Assembly: GCA_034638255.1 (NCBI GenBank)
Contig: JAWPGT010000028.1
Span: forward strand, 62,001-126,000
Direction of reading: 5' to 3'
DNA: 64,000 nucleotides
Source: Coprinus comatus
Taxonomy: Eukaryota > Basidiomycota > Agaricomycetes > Agaricales > Agaricaceae
Shown piece by piece: positions 1 to 13,310 of the stretch (position 1 is its first letter; each line of letters opens with the position of its first letter). Under the pieces are notes generated by a model, which had not been told where the DNA came from, searched no databases, and saw nothing but the letters and a program-made list of their open reading frames with translations. The position numbers and the translations under genes were made by a program.

Positions 1-1754
1 CTTGAATTTCCCGGGCCCGAAAAACGCAAACGCTCCTAAGTAGTCAAAAAAAAGTCAAGAGAAATATTTGGTACGAAGGAAACTGCGAGCATACCCATTG
101 CATAAGGAGCGCTAGACCAGCTCCAAGGTTTCATATCAATTAACTCATTACTCAAGAAATCCAAATCAACATTATGAATATCGGCAAGTTCGTTAAGCAC
201 GATATCTTGGAGCAATTTGTCATTGTTACCCATGAGGGCCGAAAGCCTCGTTGCATCCTCTGTCCAACAATAACTCGCAATCAGAGCAGTCGTTTTACCA
301 GCCTGAACATCACCGTAGGATGGATATACAATGGTACGCAGGGGCCGATCGGTGTAGGTTTGCCCGCCAACGATGTTAAGCGGGACACCATCCTTGTCCT
401 TGCCCAACGTCCACCAGGCCGTCCGGAACTGCATGCCAATTTTGACAGAAGGGCCGTAGTTGAGTTCTCGAATAGCGTTGGACTGCATGAGCGAAAGACC
501 AGCATTTTTCAAGTTGACGGTGCGCAGGACGGTGAGAGGGATGGTTGAGATGACATGGGAGAACTTGTATGGTGTTGACTCTTTGCCTGCGACTTTGACT
601 TCCATAATGTCATTGGAACCGTCCCGGCCCATCCCGATATAGTTGACACTAGAGTTGTATCTGATTACGCCAGGTTTCTGTTTCTCAAGGTAAGTGGCCA
701 TTGCCTGGGCTATCTTATTAGATCCACCCCTGAAAATCAAATAATGGTAAGGCCTAGCAGACATCCAACGTACGGGATACTCACTCTACAAGGAACCAGT
801 TGGGTGGTGGAATGGAAGGATCAGGATTCCAACCAAAGGCAATGCTTTCGAGAACAGTCTCGGAGAAGGCACGGTCGTACCATCCGGTGGACTTGTCAAA
901 CGTTTCGCACCAATTGATGACGTCATTCGGGAGACTGGTGTCGGGGAGTCTGAGGGAGTCACTGGGGCGATATTGGAATGCCATGTAAGATCGCGTCGAG
1001 TGGCTATCAACAGATTTCATGAGCTTCCAGCCCTTTTGTGTTCCATCTTTAAGATCCTGCAAGAGTGCCTCACCAAAGGGCTGTATGACATCGTCAACGA
1101 TAGCCTTTGTGCCTGCTGAGATATAGGGTCCAGCGGTGGTGTCTTGTATGACCGCTGTGGCGTCGAATACGTCGCTAATGAGGGGAGGCTGGTTGTTTTG
1201 ACGGATGGTGACACCGTTGTAAGAGAGAAGGGTGTTGTTGTTTCCTGCACCGACGAAGTAGAAAGGTTTAATTCTACTCCCCAGAGTGATATCAGGAGTG
1301 TTGAGGTTGGGGTTGTCGAAGAGGTTGAAAACGCGGTTCATGGAGTCTGTCTTGGGGAATCGCATCGCCCCAATATCAAAGTAATTGAAAGGAGCACCGA
1401 CGTCCTCCTGAAAGTGATAGGTGAAAAGACGACCACCGACGTCTCCTTGTGCTTCAATAATCTGGTAGGGAATCCCGAGGTCCTCAAGAATCATTGCAGC
1501 GTAAAGTCCACCAGCACCTGCAATTGCGGTCAACGATTAATTATGCTTCATAAATACGACAATGCGAACCCACCAGCTCCAAGAATTCCTACTGGATAGG
1601 TCAACGATGGTTTGGTCGGTGTGAAAGACGCAGTCTTCGCAGAAGGAGCGGCACTCTTGGTGGAGGGTCCTTTTGCACGATTGAGATGATCTTGAATTAT
1701 GCAACGCCCAAAATGAGCATAGGCATCGGTGGCTGGGAGAGGAGCAGAAGGCAT
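1..1754 (-). CDS. Flavin amine oxidase, L-amino-acid-oxidase type (3' end outside window)
   Basis: FAD-dependent oxidase expected to deaminate L-amino acids oxidatively, releasing keto acid, ammonia and H2O2. Exons read 1754..1574, 1517..785, 753..95 and 35..1, running off the window; phases agree at every join. The first join restores the Rossmann FAD motif GAGAGG near residues 58-63, followed by the E-A-Q and GGRLFTYHF segments typical of the family. Later exons carry the conserved block YGPSVKIGMQFRTAWW and a SYCWTEDA segment. The last visible residues (GAFAFFGPGKF) fit the region just before the C-terminal FAD-binding motif. The N-terminus is polar and pro-peptide-like; an upstream ATG at 1834 opens a hydrophobic stretch but is out of frame, so a missed signal-peptide exon is possible. 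The gene is divergent from the DyP-vWA gene. Family assignment is strong; substrate is inferred. Confidence 0.86.
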
Positions 1755-2176
1755 CGTTCTGTGAGCAAACTGGAGAGTGGGCAGAAGAATGGTAAGAGTG
1801 CAAACCCAGCGAGATAATAACAGGGGGAGTCCATAATAAAGTTGCTCAACACGAACTCGTGTGTGATGTCAAAGGCTTAACGTGGGACAGAATCAGATAC
1901 TTCCGAGGACTATGTCCCTGCTGCTTGTATCCATGTCCATCGGAATCCAAAATAATCAACGTGTGGTCTTGGGTGTCCTACATGAGGTTGGCTGGATGGC
2001 AGACAGCTTGCATTCAAGATGGCAGGTGGCAGGAAACTTGGAAGGTGCTAATCAGGTGTGTGGTCACGTGACCCAACCACTGGGAACTGAGGAAAATGCG
2101 TGTTTATCTATATCCACCAGTTATGTAGGCTGTATATATGTAGGGATATTCATTCAGCAGAGAGTCAGTCCCTATC
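1755..2176. promoter_or_regulatory. Shared upstream region of the oxidase and DyP-vWA genes
   Basis: About 420 bp separate the two start codons, so the divergent genes share one upstream region. Apart from the possible missed 5' exon of the oxidase near 1760-1834, I see no coding potential. AT-rich stretches near 2106-2150 could hold the core promoter of the peroxidase gene. No specific operator was recognised. Confidence 0.5.
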
Positions 2177-5100
2177 ATGCCTGACTTAGCGCAGTACCTT
2201 CCCAAACGAACTATCTTGCCGAGTCTCAAAGCCGTTCAGACTTTGGACACTCTTCCCGATCCGTCCAATATCCAAGGTGACATTTACCTAGGCTTCCCAA
2301 AGGTTTGCGGCCGCGCTCTCTTACCTGACTACTGAATTAACTCCCCTTTAGTCTAATCAATCGTTTCTCTTCTTTAATATCACAGATGTTGCAAAGTTCA
2401 GGACCACTCTCATAACCTACAAACCTACAACCTCTCAGGATGTAATTAATTTACTTGCTGCCATCGCTAACCAGAGAGAAAAAGGCAACACCAGCACTAT
2501 CAACCAATACTTGACTCAGATAGCTTTCAGTCTCAAAGGCCTTCAGACTCTCGGCTTCGGTGCGACTGGGGATCCTAGGTTCGATACAAGACCTATGCTC
2601 CAGGATAAACAATATCTTGGAGATGGGGGCAAATGGGATCCCATATTTGAACCTGCCTCTATTCATGGCGTAATTCTCATCTGCGGGCCTTGTATGTTGC
2701 GTTTATTCACCTCAATTTGTTCTGACCTTTCTATCGCAGCTCTGAGTGTTGTGGATGATGGTGTAACATATATTAAAACCACTTTTGGCACCTCTTGTAC
2801 CTTCAAACCCATGACTGGTTCTGTTCGTCCTGGCAAGTTCAAAGGTCACGAACACTTTGGCTGGCAGGACGGTCTCTCTCAACCTTCTCTCCGGTAAGAG
2901 TGACATCCAAGCGGCAATTAACATAATTAAATAATTCCTTTGTAGTAATATGACACACACATTCCCTGGGCAGCTCGAGGTTGATCCTGGTGTACTTATT
3001 ACTGGTTATAAAGGCGATCCCGTTTACGACAATCCTTCTGTAACCCAGCGCCCAGCGTGGGCTCGTGATGGCTCTTACATGGTGATTAGGAAACTCGAAC
3101 AAGACGTCAAATACCTCAACGATTACTTGGATCGAAACTACAGGAACTGGCGGGACTACACACCTGTACCCGATGAAGCCCCTTCAGATTTCGACACCTC
3201 CAAGGATGCAGCGGTAAACTTTATTGGGGCCACTTTGCTCGGCCGATGGAAATCGGTATGTGCCCTGATCAATACAATTTTTACTTCTCTATCTAATACC
3301 TTTTTAGGGTACACCCATTGCCCTCGCACATTGGAAGGACGATCCCTCAATAGGGAGCGACCCCAACAAGACAAATGATTTCGACTATTCAGTGCCCGGA
3401 GATGCTTTCCCATCCAATCGGTATTGCCCCTTTACCGCACATGCTCGCAAAACGAATCCTCGCAATTTGGACCCTTATATCTCCCGCAAATACCTCGAGT
3501 CCTGTGCGATCTTTAGGGCTGCTATTCCGTATGGAAGAGAGGTAAATAACTTCAAATATCATCTCAAGCATCTGTTGACGGTTTGTTACAGTATGCAGAG
3601 TTCCCGAACGAGACAAGGGGCCTGATGTTTGTCTGCTATCAATCTTCGCTGGACAACGGGTTCGTTCGACAAACTGTAGGCATGTCTGCGAACGACTTCT
3701 TCCCTCCTACCGGGCTGTTACCTCAAAATCAGGGTACGATGCTCATTTTCTCTGAGTGCCACTTGTAGCCAACACTTTGATAGGGCAAGATCCCATCACT
3801 GGTGGCCCGCCGAAAACGACGAATGTAACAGACGCTGTTGTGATGGACGACACGTCAATTCAGAATAAAAAGGCGGTCGTCCTCCAAGTTACTGACAAGA
3901 CCACAAACACCAAATATGAGGTTACAGGGTTTGCCAATAAGGTCGATGACTCAGTGGGTGCCTTTGAACCTGGGCCGTACCCTGTCAACTCCAAAGGCGG
4001 TGAATATTTCTTCACTCCCTCCGTCTCTGCATTGGCGAACGAGTTTACCAAGCCACCTCCGACTGGAGTGTAAGTCTTAACTCGTGCTTGAGCATCAGGA
4101 CTATTTACTAATTCAACCCCTACATGTAACAGCGATCTTCTATTCCTGCTAGACTACACAGGTAGCATGCAGCCCTTTATTGATGCTGCGGCCGATGCCG
4201 TAGACACTATCTATGACGATATCCTACAAAAAGGTAACTGGTCAAGAACTGCCATCCGTGTTGGCCTTGTGGCTTTCCGCGACCATGAGCCCCAGGATAC
4301 TACTCTCTTGTACAAAGTTTTTAATTTCACGAGCGACATGGGTACAATGAATGCCAACATTACTAGCTTAAAGGCTGAAGGGGGAGGCGATTTCCCGGAG
4401 GCTCAGTGTGACGCTATCGCGCAGGCCCTCCAGGTGGATTGGGATGAAGATCATATAAAAATTACTGTCCTTATTACTGATTCGTCACCACATGGGATAG
4501 GAGAACCTGGTGATAAGATCCCAACTGGCTGTCCTGACCGTAGGTGTATGTGCTATAACCATAAGACTAACGGCTAATGGTGTTATATTCATGGTTTTAG
4601 AAAATGATCCAGTCGCACTCAAAGAGCTCATGGCTGATCGTGGTATCACCTTGGTAAGTATCCTGACATGTTTTTGGTCTCGATTCTCTCTCCTCATCCG
4701 ATTTAGTACGTCTTGGCTTGTGAGCCTAAGATGAGTAGTCTTACTAGGGTACGCACGCTGGCTTTGACCTGATGTTGAGTGCTGAGTACTAATACCTTTC
4801 ACTATCTGGCAGCATGCGATCGACTATTGGACTGGTATCTCTTCAACTACTGGGTAAGTTTTGTACATAACCTGTCTCTTACTTTGAATATCTCATCCTT
4901 GTCTGGTTCTTATCATCAGAGGGAGACTACTACCTCTCAGTAAAGCAAGTAACTTGGGAACCTACGTCCAGAAACAAAACACTGAGATCCTTGCACGCGA
5001 AATCCTAGTACGCCAAAGTGAATCTCAAGTGAAAGCTAAACTTGCCAAAGGCTTGGACCGAACGACGATTGTATCTCAACTCTACGATGAGATGACAAAA

Positions 5101-5431
5101 TCTGGAGTGACGCTACCGACTTTCAAGGTTGAGGAGTATTTTGTGTTTAATGATGATGCGAAGCATAATGTTAATGTGTGGGCTAATGCGAAGAAGATTA
5201 AGGATGTTGATCAATCTAAGGATTTGAAGGAGGTGACTGTTGGTCGTGTTCAGAAAAAATTCAAGGTAGAAGATGCACCGGCTCCTTCTGAATCAATTGA
5301 GATAGGCGCTATCACTATAGATCAGGTAAATGTTTGCATTGGAAAGAATCTTTGAAGATGTGTGATGTGCTGACGTACTTTTGCCTTAGGTTGATTTGTT
5401 GGTGAATAAGTGTTTACGTAGGAATAAGTGA
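2177..5431 (+). CDS. DyP-type peroxidase fused to a von Willebrand factor A domain
   Basis: Thirteen exons (2177..2302, 2352..2691, 2740..2893, 2946..3255, 3308..3541, 3592..3733, 3784..4069, 4133..4539, 4601..4653, 4707..4748, 4813..4853, 4920..5325, 5390..5431) join in phase to 860 aa. Residues 1 to about 520 are a full DyP haem peroxidase: GWQDG (196-200, catalytic Asp 199), probable proximal haem His 355 in CPFTAHARKTNPR, distal Arg 380 in FRAAIPYG, and the family ending GGEYFFTPSVSAL. A short linker leads to a vWA domain with a MIDAS motif D538-Y-T540-G-S542 and the FRDHEP and TDSSPHGIGEPGD segments also found in the two neighbouring genes. The last 140 residues match the paralogues weakly. 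DyPs oxidise dyes, phenolics and Mn2+ with H2O2; vWA domains usually bind partners through a metal ion. I see no signal peptide. The domain order rests on an intron at 4070-4132 with clean splice sites and phase. Confidence 0.88.
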
Positions 5432-5898
5432 GCCTCTCTCGTTTTTGATGGGGAAGTTTCAAGTAGCTCTCGTGAATGTGAATGTAATTTGTATATCATC
5501 CGATGATCGATCGATCATGTGTCTTTGACTCTGTTACCTGTACAAGTAATGCAATGTTTTTTTGTAACTAGGAATTCCCCTTTTTGAGATATCGATATCT
5601 TGATGACCATTTATGAGGTAGGAGTTCAATGTCTTCTCATATACATATGACGGTGGGTCAATGGTAGAGGCTGACTACGGGAATTTACGGGAGACTAAAG
5701 ATTAAGAAGCGCCGATTTTGGTCTGAGCTTGAATCAACCTTTGGATCAGCTCATGCCATTATGACAAGCCCTTCTCCCCTTACAGTGATGGTGGTATCTG
5801 AGACTGCTGGATTTCCCTAGCGCGAAACTGAATGTGATATTGTTCAAACAACAGGACAACTACGACACGACTTGCTTCAGGCATTCTGTTCTAGCCTT
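5432..5898. other. Convergent intergenic spacer
   Basis: This spacer lies between the stop codons of the DyP-vWA gene and the minus-strand vWA gene. It is AT-rich and should hold the 3' ends of both transcripts. I see no open frame or RNA gene in it. Confidence 0.5.
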
Positions 5899-7971
5899 TC
5901 AAGGTTTCGCAAGAGCCATCCTGACCACTGTCTTCGTCTGTCAGAAAGAGTTAGAATTAGCCTTCCTCTCTTCCTCTTTGAGGAGAACATAATGTACCTG
6001 CTCCAAAGTGATATCCTGCTTAACGAGGGACACGCTAGGTTGACCACCCCATTTATAGGATGTCTTTACACGTGGACCAGGAACCTACGAGATTTTCCGT
6101 CAATCTGTCAAAGTCCGGGGGGCGGAGGTGAACGTACCGCTTTGGTTTGAATCTTTAGTTCTGCGAGTTTCTTGCCTCGTTGTGCCCATAAGGCAACCTG
6201 CTGTTGAGACGTGGCTGACCTCTCATAGTACTCGTCAACGTGCAAGGTATCGACCTGGACTTTAGACTGGGTGAACTGGAGGTGTAGCTGTTTGGCAATG
6301 AGGTCAACATCAGAGCCGGAGATGTTCTGTTTATTAGCGGTGGCCAGATTGTTCTTGTTGATCGATTCTACAAGTGCGCCATTGATCAAGCTGACAATGT
6401 TGTTGACATCTCCGAGAGGTAACAAGGCTCCGCTGCAACCATTCATTTTTGAGGCCGAAGAACATATGCTGAATTGATTCTCACTTACCCAGTCTTCTCA
6501 GAGATGCCGGTATAGAATTCCGTCGCTTTCTAATTTAAAGTCAAGGTTAGTAAACAAATAGGAGGCAAATCACGTTGACCTCACGGTATATTGTGCCATT
6601 CCAGCTTCGCATGAAATGACATACTGCATTCTGGTGAATTCGTATTTCCAAGTATCGGGAAAGTCTTGAGCGTACCAAAACAATGCCACGATCACAGAAT
6701 AAATCCGTGATCGCCACAGGATCATTTTCTATAACACCCATTAAATGTGAATTTAAGTCAAAGGTAATGTGTGCACTCACGTAGGGGACACCCATCGGGA
6801 ATACCATCGCCTGGTTCACCAATGCCATGTGGTGGGGAATCTGTTGTGAGTATAACCACCTTGGTCGAATCGTTGTTCCAGTCTACTGAAAGTGCGTTGC
6901 TCAAGGCGTCGCTCTGACATTCCGGTCCATCTCCACCACCCGAAGCGACGTACCCAGCTAAGTAGGTTGAGACCTTGGTTAAATCATCAGCACCAGTAAA
7001 ACCCATTGTTTGGGTGATAAAGCTATCGTCTTGAGGAGGGTGGTCTCTAAAGACAACTACATTCGCTCGTAACTTGTTAGCGGCCACTATCTTGGACTTG
7101 ACCAAGGAGTTGAGGATGTTAACAACTTCATCCCGTGCCTTGTCAATGTAGGGCTGTTGGCTTCCCGTGACGTCTTGAAGAAAAATGACATCCCTGGCGA
7201 TGAAAGTTAACTCGCGTTCCGCCAAGGGTGTGGAAATGCGCACAAGCCACTACTTCCGGCGGGAGTGTCTGGGAGTTTCTCAAATACAAAGCATTGGTTC
7301 GGCCCCGAGGACTCAAAGATACGTGAGCGAAGTTTTGACAATGATACATAATAAAGGAAGAGTTTAACATACAATGGATAATTTATCGTAGTAAAAATGG
7401 ACCTGTTAGAGAGGTCAACCGCTGTCGAGAAATAAGAAAGAGAAATACTGACAGCGCGCTTCTTCTCAGGCTGATTTGGGTCATCGGCGTTGGAGTCGAA
7501 ATAGAAAGATTTATCAGACACGTCCAAAGAGACCCTCATAACAGCAAATAAGATTAGAACTTGTCAGAACGCAAACTGATACTACATACTTGGAATAGGA
7601 CTTTCCATCCGTGGTGCGCTGCTCAATTAGCCAGTTAAGGGAGGCAACATCCTTTTGAGGCGTTGGGTACCCATATCCCCAGTATGTCTTTTCAGTCTTC
7701 ACGTATCGAACACCGGCATTGTTTGAGGCACTAGTAATAGTGTATACATTACTCTTTCCTTTGACAGCAACAATTTTCCACTGTAACTTATGTCAACTAA
7801 TAGTTCTCTGAAAAAACACGAAAATCTAACCTTTTGTGCATCCTTTGAAGTGTTCAAAGAATTGAGTTGCAGCCATTCCGTGGCATCAGGAATACATTCG
7901 ACATAGCTGTCTTTGTCCAGGACTTTGATTCGATAGGTTCCGCCTCCGGAGGGTGTACTCAGGTAACTCAT
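5899..7971 (-). CDS. vWA-domain protein with probable beta-trefoil-like N-terminus, copy 1
   Basis: Twelve exons (7971..7831, 7780..7590, 7534..7453, 7402..7373, 7311..7244, 7193..6781, 6728..6676, 6623..6585, 6529..6489, 6432..6138, 6084..5998, 5937..5899) give 492 aa, with every phase consistent and exon sizes nearly equal to those of the divergent paralogue at 8568. Residues 1-165 hold three similar stretches of roughly 45 residues (YRIKVLDKD, YTITSASNN, VSLDVSDKS), a pattern that resembles a beta-trefoil; that fold is inference. Residues 171 to about 360 form a vWA domain with MIDAS D178-V-T180-G-S182 and a TTDSPPHGIGEPGD segment. This vWA type resembles those attached to eukaryotic alpha-kinases, but no kinase domain follows. 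The C-terminal 130 residues are conserved with the paralogue and end in TKTVVRMALAK. No signal peptide is seen, so a cytoplasmic partner-binding role is a guess. Confidence 0.85.
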
Positions 7972-8567
7972 TGTGGCTGGTGTACAGTTCCATTTCTATC
8001 CAATCAATTTATAGGTGTAGGAATCCAACAGGATAGCCTTCGATGGGAAGGAAGGTATGATAAACCAAGTTGTGTCAACCTGGGTAGGACCAAAAGAGAC
8101 AATCTGGGTCACCGATCCCCTCATGATACCTTCTACTAAATATAAGTCTGCTTAAACTCTATTTGCGCAACTTCTAAGATCGAGGTCAGGAGGTATGATT
8201 GTTGACCATTCTGTCTGCCAGGTCCTCACCTACAGCGCGGACACCATTCTGCCCGCCAGGTCCAGGTCACCTACAGCGCAGACCAAACCAACATTCTAGC
8301 TTGGCTTCGACATCATTGCGTTCTTCTCGGCTTATCAACCAATCCACCTGTCAAAGTGACCACCATGGCATCCTGGCTTACACTGGAGACTTTAAGGCAC
8401 TTCATTATGCCGAACTGGACAGAAAAGCTCATTCGGGGACTTGGTAGCACCGGCGTGCCAGTGGATATCATAGCATTACTGCATCGAGCAATTGTTTCCA
8501 TTAAGTATTTAGATCTCTGCAGTCCATATATTTCGATGAAACGGAATTGACTGTACCATCTCCCGCG
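7972..8567. promoter_or_regulatory. Divergent promoter of the two trefoil-like/vWA genes
   Basis: Nearly 600 bp separate the two start codons. The region contains an imperfect tandem repeat (8204-8297) and a stretch downstream of it that is open on both strands but lacks coding character. The two genes could be co-regulated from here. Confidence 0.5.
8204..8297. repeat. Imperfect tandem repeat in divergent promoter
   Basis: Two units of 36 and 41 bp, each containing ACCATTCTG, GCCAGGTCC and CACCTACAGCGC, are followed by a partial third unit (GACC...CATTCT). Confidence 0.75.
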
Positions 8568-10642
8568 ATGAGTTACACACCCTCCCCAACTGGTGACGGA
8601 AATTATCGAATCAAAGTCTTGAACAAGGACAGCTACTTCGAATGCATCCCGTCCTTGACCCAATGGCTCCAGCTCAACCCTCTCAATGTCTCAAATGATG
8701 CACAACTGGTATAGTTCTTGCATCAATACACATTTCCTGATACTGATTGGACCCCTCGCAGTGGAAGTTGGCTGGGGTCCCCGACAAGAGTGGGCTCTAT
8801 TACATCACTAGCGTTTTGAATGGTGCAGGTCTTCAATACGTTCGGACTGCTGAAACTTACTGGGGATATGGATACCCGTCACCGCAACTAAACGGCGATT
8901 CCTTAAGGTGGTATATCAAAGAATATACTAGCAACGGCCAAAGCTACTCGAAGTAATTGCATTGCTTTTTAACTTGAGCCTATTCTTGACACACCTCAGG
9001 ATTACATTGGACGGAAACGAACAGTCATTCTACTTCGATTCCAATGCAGACAATACATACCCCGCAGCGACTGGTCCTCATGCTGTTTGTTCTCTATCTC
9101 AGATCGGATCGAAGGCCTACTGACTCTAGTTCTAGGTCAACTTCTACTACGACAACAGCTTCGTGAGTCTTGCTTATGATTTGGAGGACTCGCTAACTAG
9201 AAGTATTGAGCAGTCAAATGGACCTAATCAATGCTTCGTATTCGAAAAGGTTCCTGACAAGCCCATTCCCACTGCCGCATTGTAAGGGTTCCACGCCCCT
9301 CAAACTTGTTGATATTTAATGTGGCATTATAAACAGGGATGTTATTTTCCTTCAAGACATCACGGGAAGCCAGCAGCCATACATCAACAGGGCGAGAGAT
9401 GAAGTTGCAAACATCCTCCTCACCCTGGTCCAGTCTGGCAAGGTCATCCAAAATAAGCTTCGTGCGAATGTGATTGTCTTTCGAGACCATCCTCCCCAGG
9501 ACGATACCTTGCTCACAGAGAGCATGGGTTTTACAGACGATCTGAGCAGGGTATCAACCTATTTGGGTGGGAAATATGCTTACGGTGGGGGGGATGCACC
9601 GGAAGCTCAGTGCGATGCCTTGTCCAATGCCCTTTCCGCTGACTGGAATGATGATGCGGCCAAGGTGGTCATCCTTACAACGGATTCCCCACCACATGGA
9701 ATTGGAGAAGGAGGCGACGGATTTCCCCAGGGATGCCCCCAGCGTGAGTTTACCGGCTCTTATTCGAGGTCACACCTGACAATTCAAATTTATCACAGAA
9801 AACGATCCTGTGGCGATTACGGATTTATTCTGCGACCGTGGCATCGTTTTGGTGAGTGTTGACCTTGCTTCAATCATTCAAGAATCAACTGTCACCTCAC
9901 CTTTGCCTAGTATGTCGTCGCATGTGAGCCCACAATGGATGGTTTTACCGTAAGTATGGGGAAGCGATTGTAATGCAAACTCTGACCGGGGTCTCTTAGA
10001 AAGCGACAGAGTTCTACACCGGTATCGCCAGGAAGACTGGGTATGTCAAGAATATTTTTTACTCTACTATATGAGCTCTGATCTTCATAGAGGTGACCTG
10101 CTTCCCCTTGGAGATGTCAATGGCATCGTCAGCTTAATCGAAGGTGCACTTAAGGAGTCGGTCAGCACGCACAGTCTGGCTGTGGCTCATAAACAGAACA
10201 TCGTTAAGCTGGGTTCTGACGTAGACAGCGTCGCGCAACAGCTTCATTCTCAATTTGTCCAATCTCTAGTTCAAGTCGAGACACTGCACATTGATGATTA
10301 CTACGAGAGCTCCTCCGAATCCGAGCAGCAAATCCGTTTATGGGCTCAACGAGGCAAGACGCTTGCACAACTCCGTGATGCCACGAAGGCAGTGAGTTGC
10401 TCAACTCTCAACGAGTCCTCTTAAGCTCTTACTAATTCACACGAATTATTTCTGCAGGTATATGGACCACGAATCAAGGCGGCATATACGTCTGGTGGTC
10501 AGCCTGCCGCTTCTGTGAGACCGACAGATATATCCCTGGAACAGGTAAGATCCTATCATGATGAAGATCGTACTTGTACTGACACTGTATTACACGATAG
10601 ACCAAGACAGTCGTAAGGATGGCTCTTGCCAAGCGGCCTTGA
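8568..10642 (+). CDS. vWA-domain protein with probable beta-trefoil-like N-terminus, copy 2
   Basis: Twelve exons (8568..8708, 8762..8952, 9000..9084, 9136..9162, 9214..9281, 9337..9743, 9799..9851, 9911..9949, 10000..10040, 10091..10391, 10458..10544, 10601..10642) join in phase to 493 aa. Exon 2 (191 nt) and the small exons 7, 8, 9 and 11 are identical in length to those of the minus-strand paralogue, which shows a recent inverted duplication. The N-terminal 165 residues have the same repeat pattern (YRIKVLNKDSYFE, YWGYGYPSPQ, FYFDSNAD). The vWA domain has MIDAS D178-I-T180-G-S182, RANVIVFRDHPPQDD and TTDSPPHGIGE. The C-terminal module includes GDLLPLGDVNGIVSL and ends TKTVVRMALAKRP. It shares a promoter region with copy 1. 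The vWA call is firm; the trefoil call is tentative; function is unknown. Confidence 0.86.
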
Positions 10643-11548
10643 GAAAGGCTTGCAATATATATTATACATAGCGCCGTTTACTGATATGCGTTGTATCGGC
10701 ATTTTTATGGTCATTCAGTCTATACTTCGTGTGTAAGAAAAGATTTAAACTTGAAGGTTCACTAAGAGGTTCGGGAATCGAGAATGTACCTTTAACCAAA
10801 AGCTAAAGCCAATGTATGTTCCAAGCACACTACACTACGAGGAGTACATTGGCGGTGCCTTAGAAGGGGTGTATCAGTCCGGTAGGATGCAGAGTCATCC
10901 CTAAGAGCACTCACTGCAGTACGGTCCGGTGTACAGAGGCCCCACCTAAAATTAGCAGGGCAGAAACAAAAATAATAAGCCCTGCGTGTGATAACACTAT
11001 CGTATTTCTGTGCGATCGAGCGGCGTGTGGCTGGTGTGGCTTGTGGGTTGATGTGTGTCCACAGCAGGTCCATGGCATGTGTTCATATGCGTCTCATACT
11101 GGAGGCTACCAAAGACATCCGGCAGCAAATCACTTCGCGCACTGATGCTTATTTATTTTCTTTTGAACATCATTCTAAAAAAAAAAACAAGAAAAAAAAT
11201 CTTAAAAAAGTTGACAACTCTGGGAAACAGATGAATGTTGGAAACCAATTATACTGTAAAATAAGTCGACATTTGTGCATAGAGCAATTTGGTTTTTTTA
11301 ACAGCCGTGAAGGATGCATACCTGTAACGGGATAATCATATCAACATTGTTTAGCATAATGGACATACTTATAGACTATTTATTTATCTGCATAACCAAG
11401 TGCGATGGCTCTCGCGTGATAAGGGTTATTGTGATGTGTTTTGACACCAGCTGTATAGTTGCGCCGGCAAAAGCCTAATTTCCATTCGCGGTAGGACTGA
11501 ATTTGTCGCCGGGACAGACGATAATCTCAAGACCTCAAGAATCCAGCA
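10643..11548. other. Intergenic region between copy 2 vWA gene and RPL4
   Basis: Contains the 3' end of the vWA gene and the promoter of the ribosomal gene. An A-rich tract lies around 11166-11210. Short open frames here lack codon structure and family similarity; nothing else is seen. Confidence 0.5.
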
Positions 11549-12942
<1,394 letters not shown>

Positions 12943-13310
12943 AAGCCTTTTCGTGTTTAGTGCCATGTATGGAAGATAGGGTCCTTGCTAGTCGTTATCT
13001 CATCGCTCCTGTTGTATGCACATTGATGATACATACGTATATGTCTATGCAAACTAGAGTGATCTGAATTAAGTGCTCGTGCATCGCAACTTCCGTAGGT
13101 GCATGTATGGAAAGAGGGTAAACGAGGTCAACTATGTTTATTAAGGAGGTATACATCATTCTTATATTTTTTAAAAACAAATCAGAACACATAACACAAA
13201 ACATGAGATCTGAGATCGTACATCAAGTAAGTATATCATTGTTACATCGTTCAAAAAAGATTAAAACGTATCAGTCATCAAGAAACAAGAAAAATGGCTC
13301 ATTAACACCT
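12943..13310. other. Convergent spacer between RPL4 and the Hsp70-like gene
   Basis: Noncoding, AT-rich; it should hold both 3' UTRs. No RNA gene is seen. Confidence 0.5.

Noticed and set aside
10792..11335. Overlapping frames on both strands between the vWA gene and RPL4
   Set aside because: They cross an A-rich tract and promoter region, with no codon structure or similarity.
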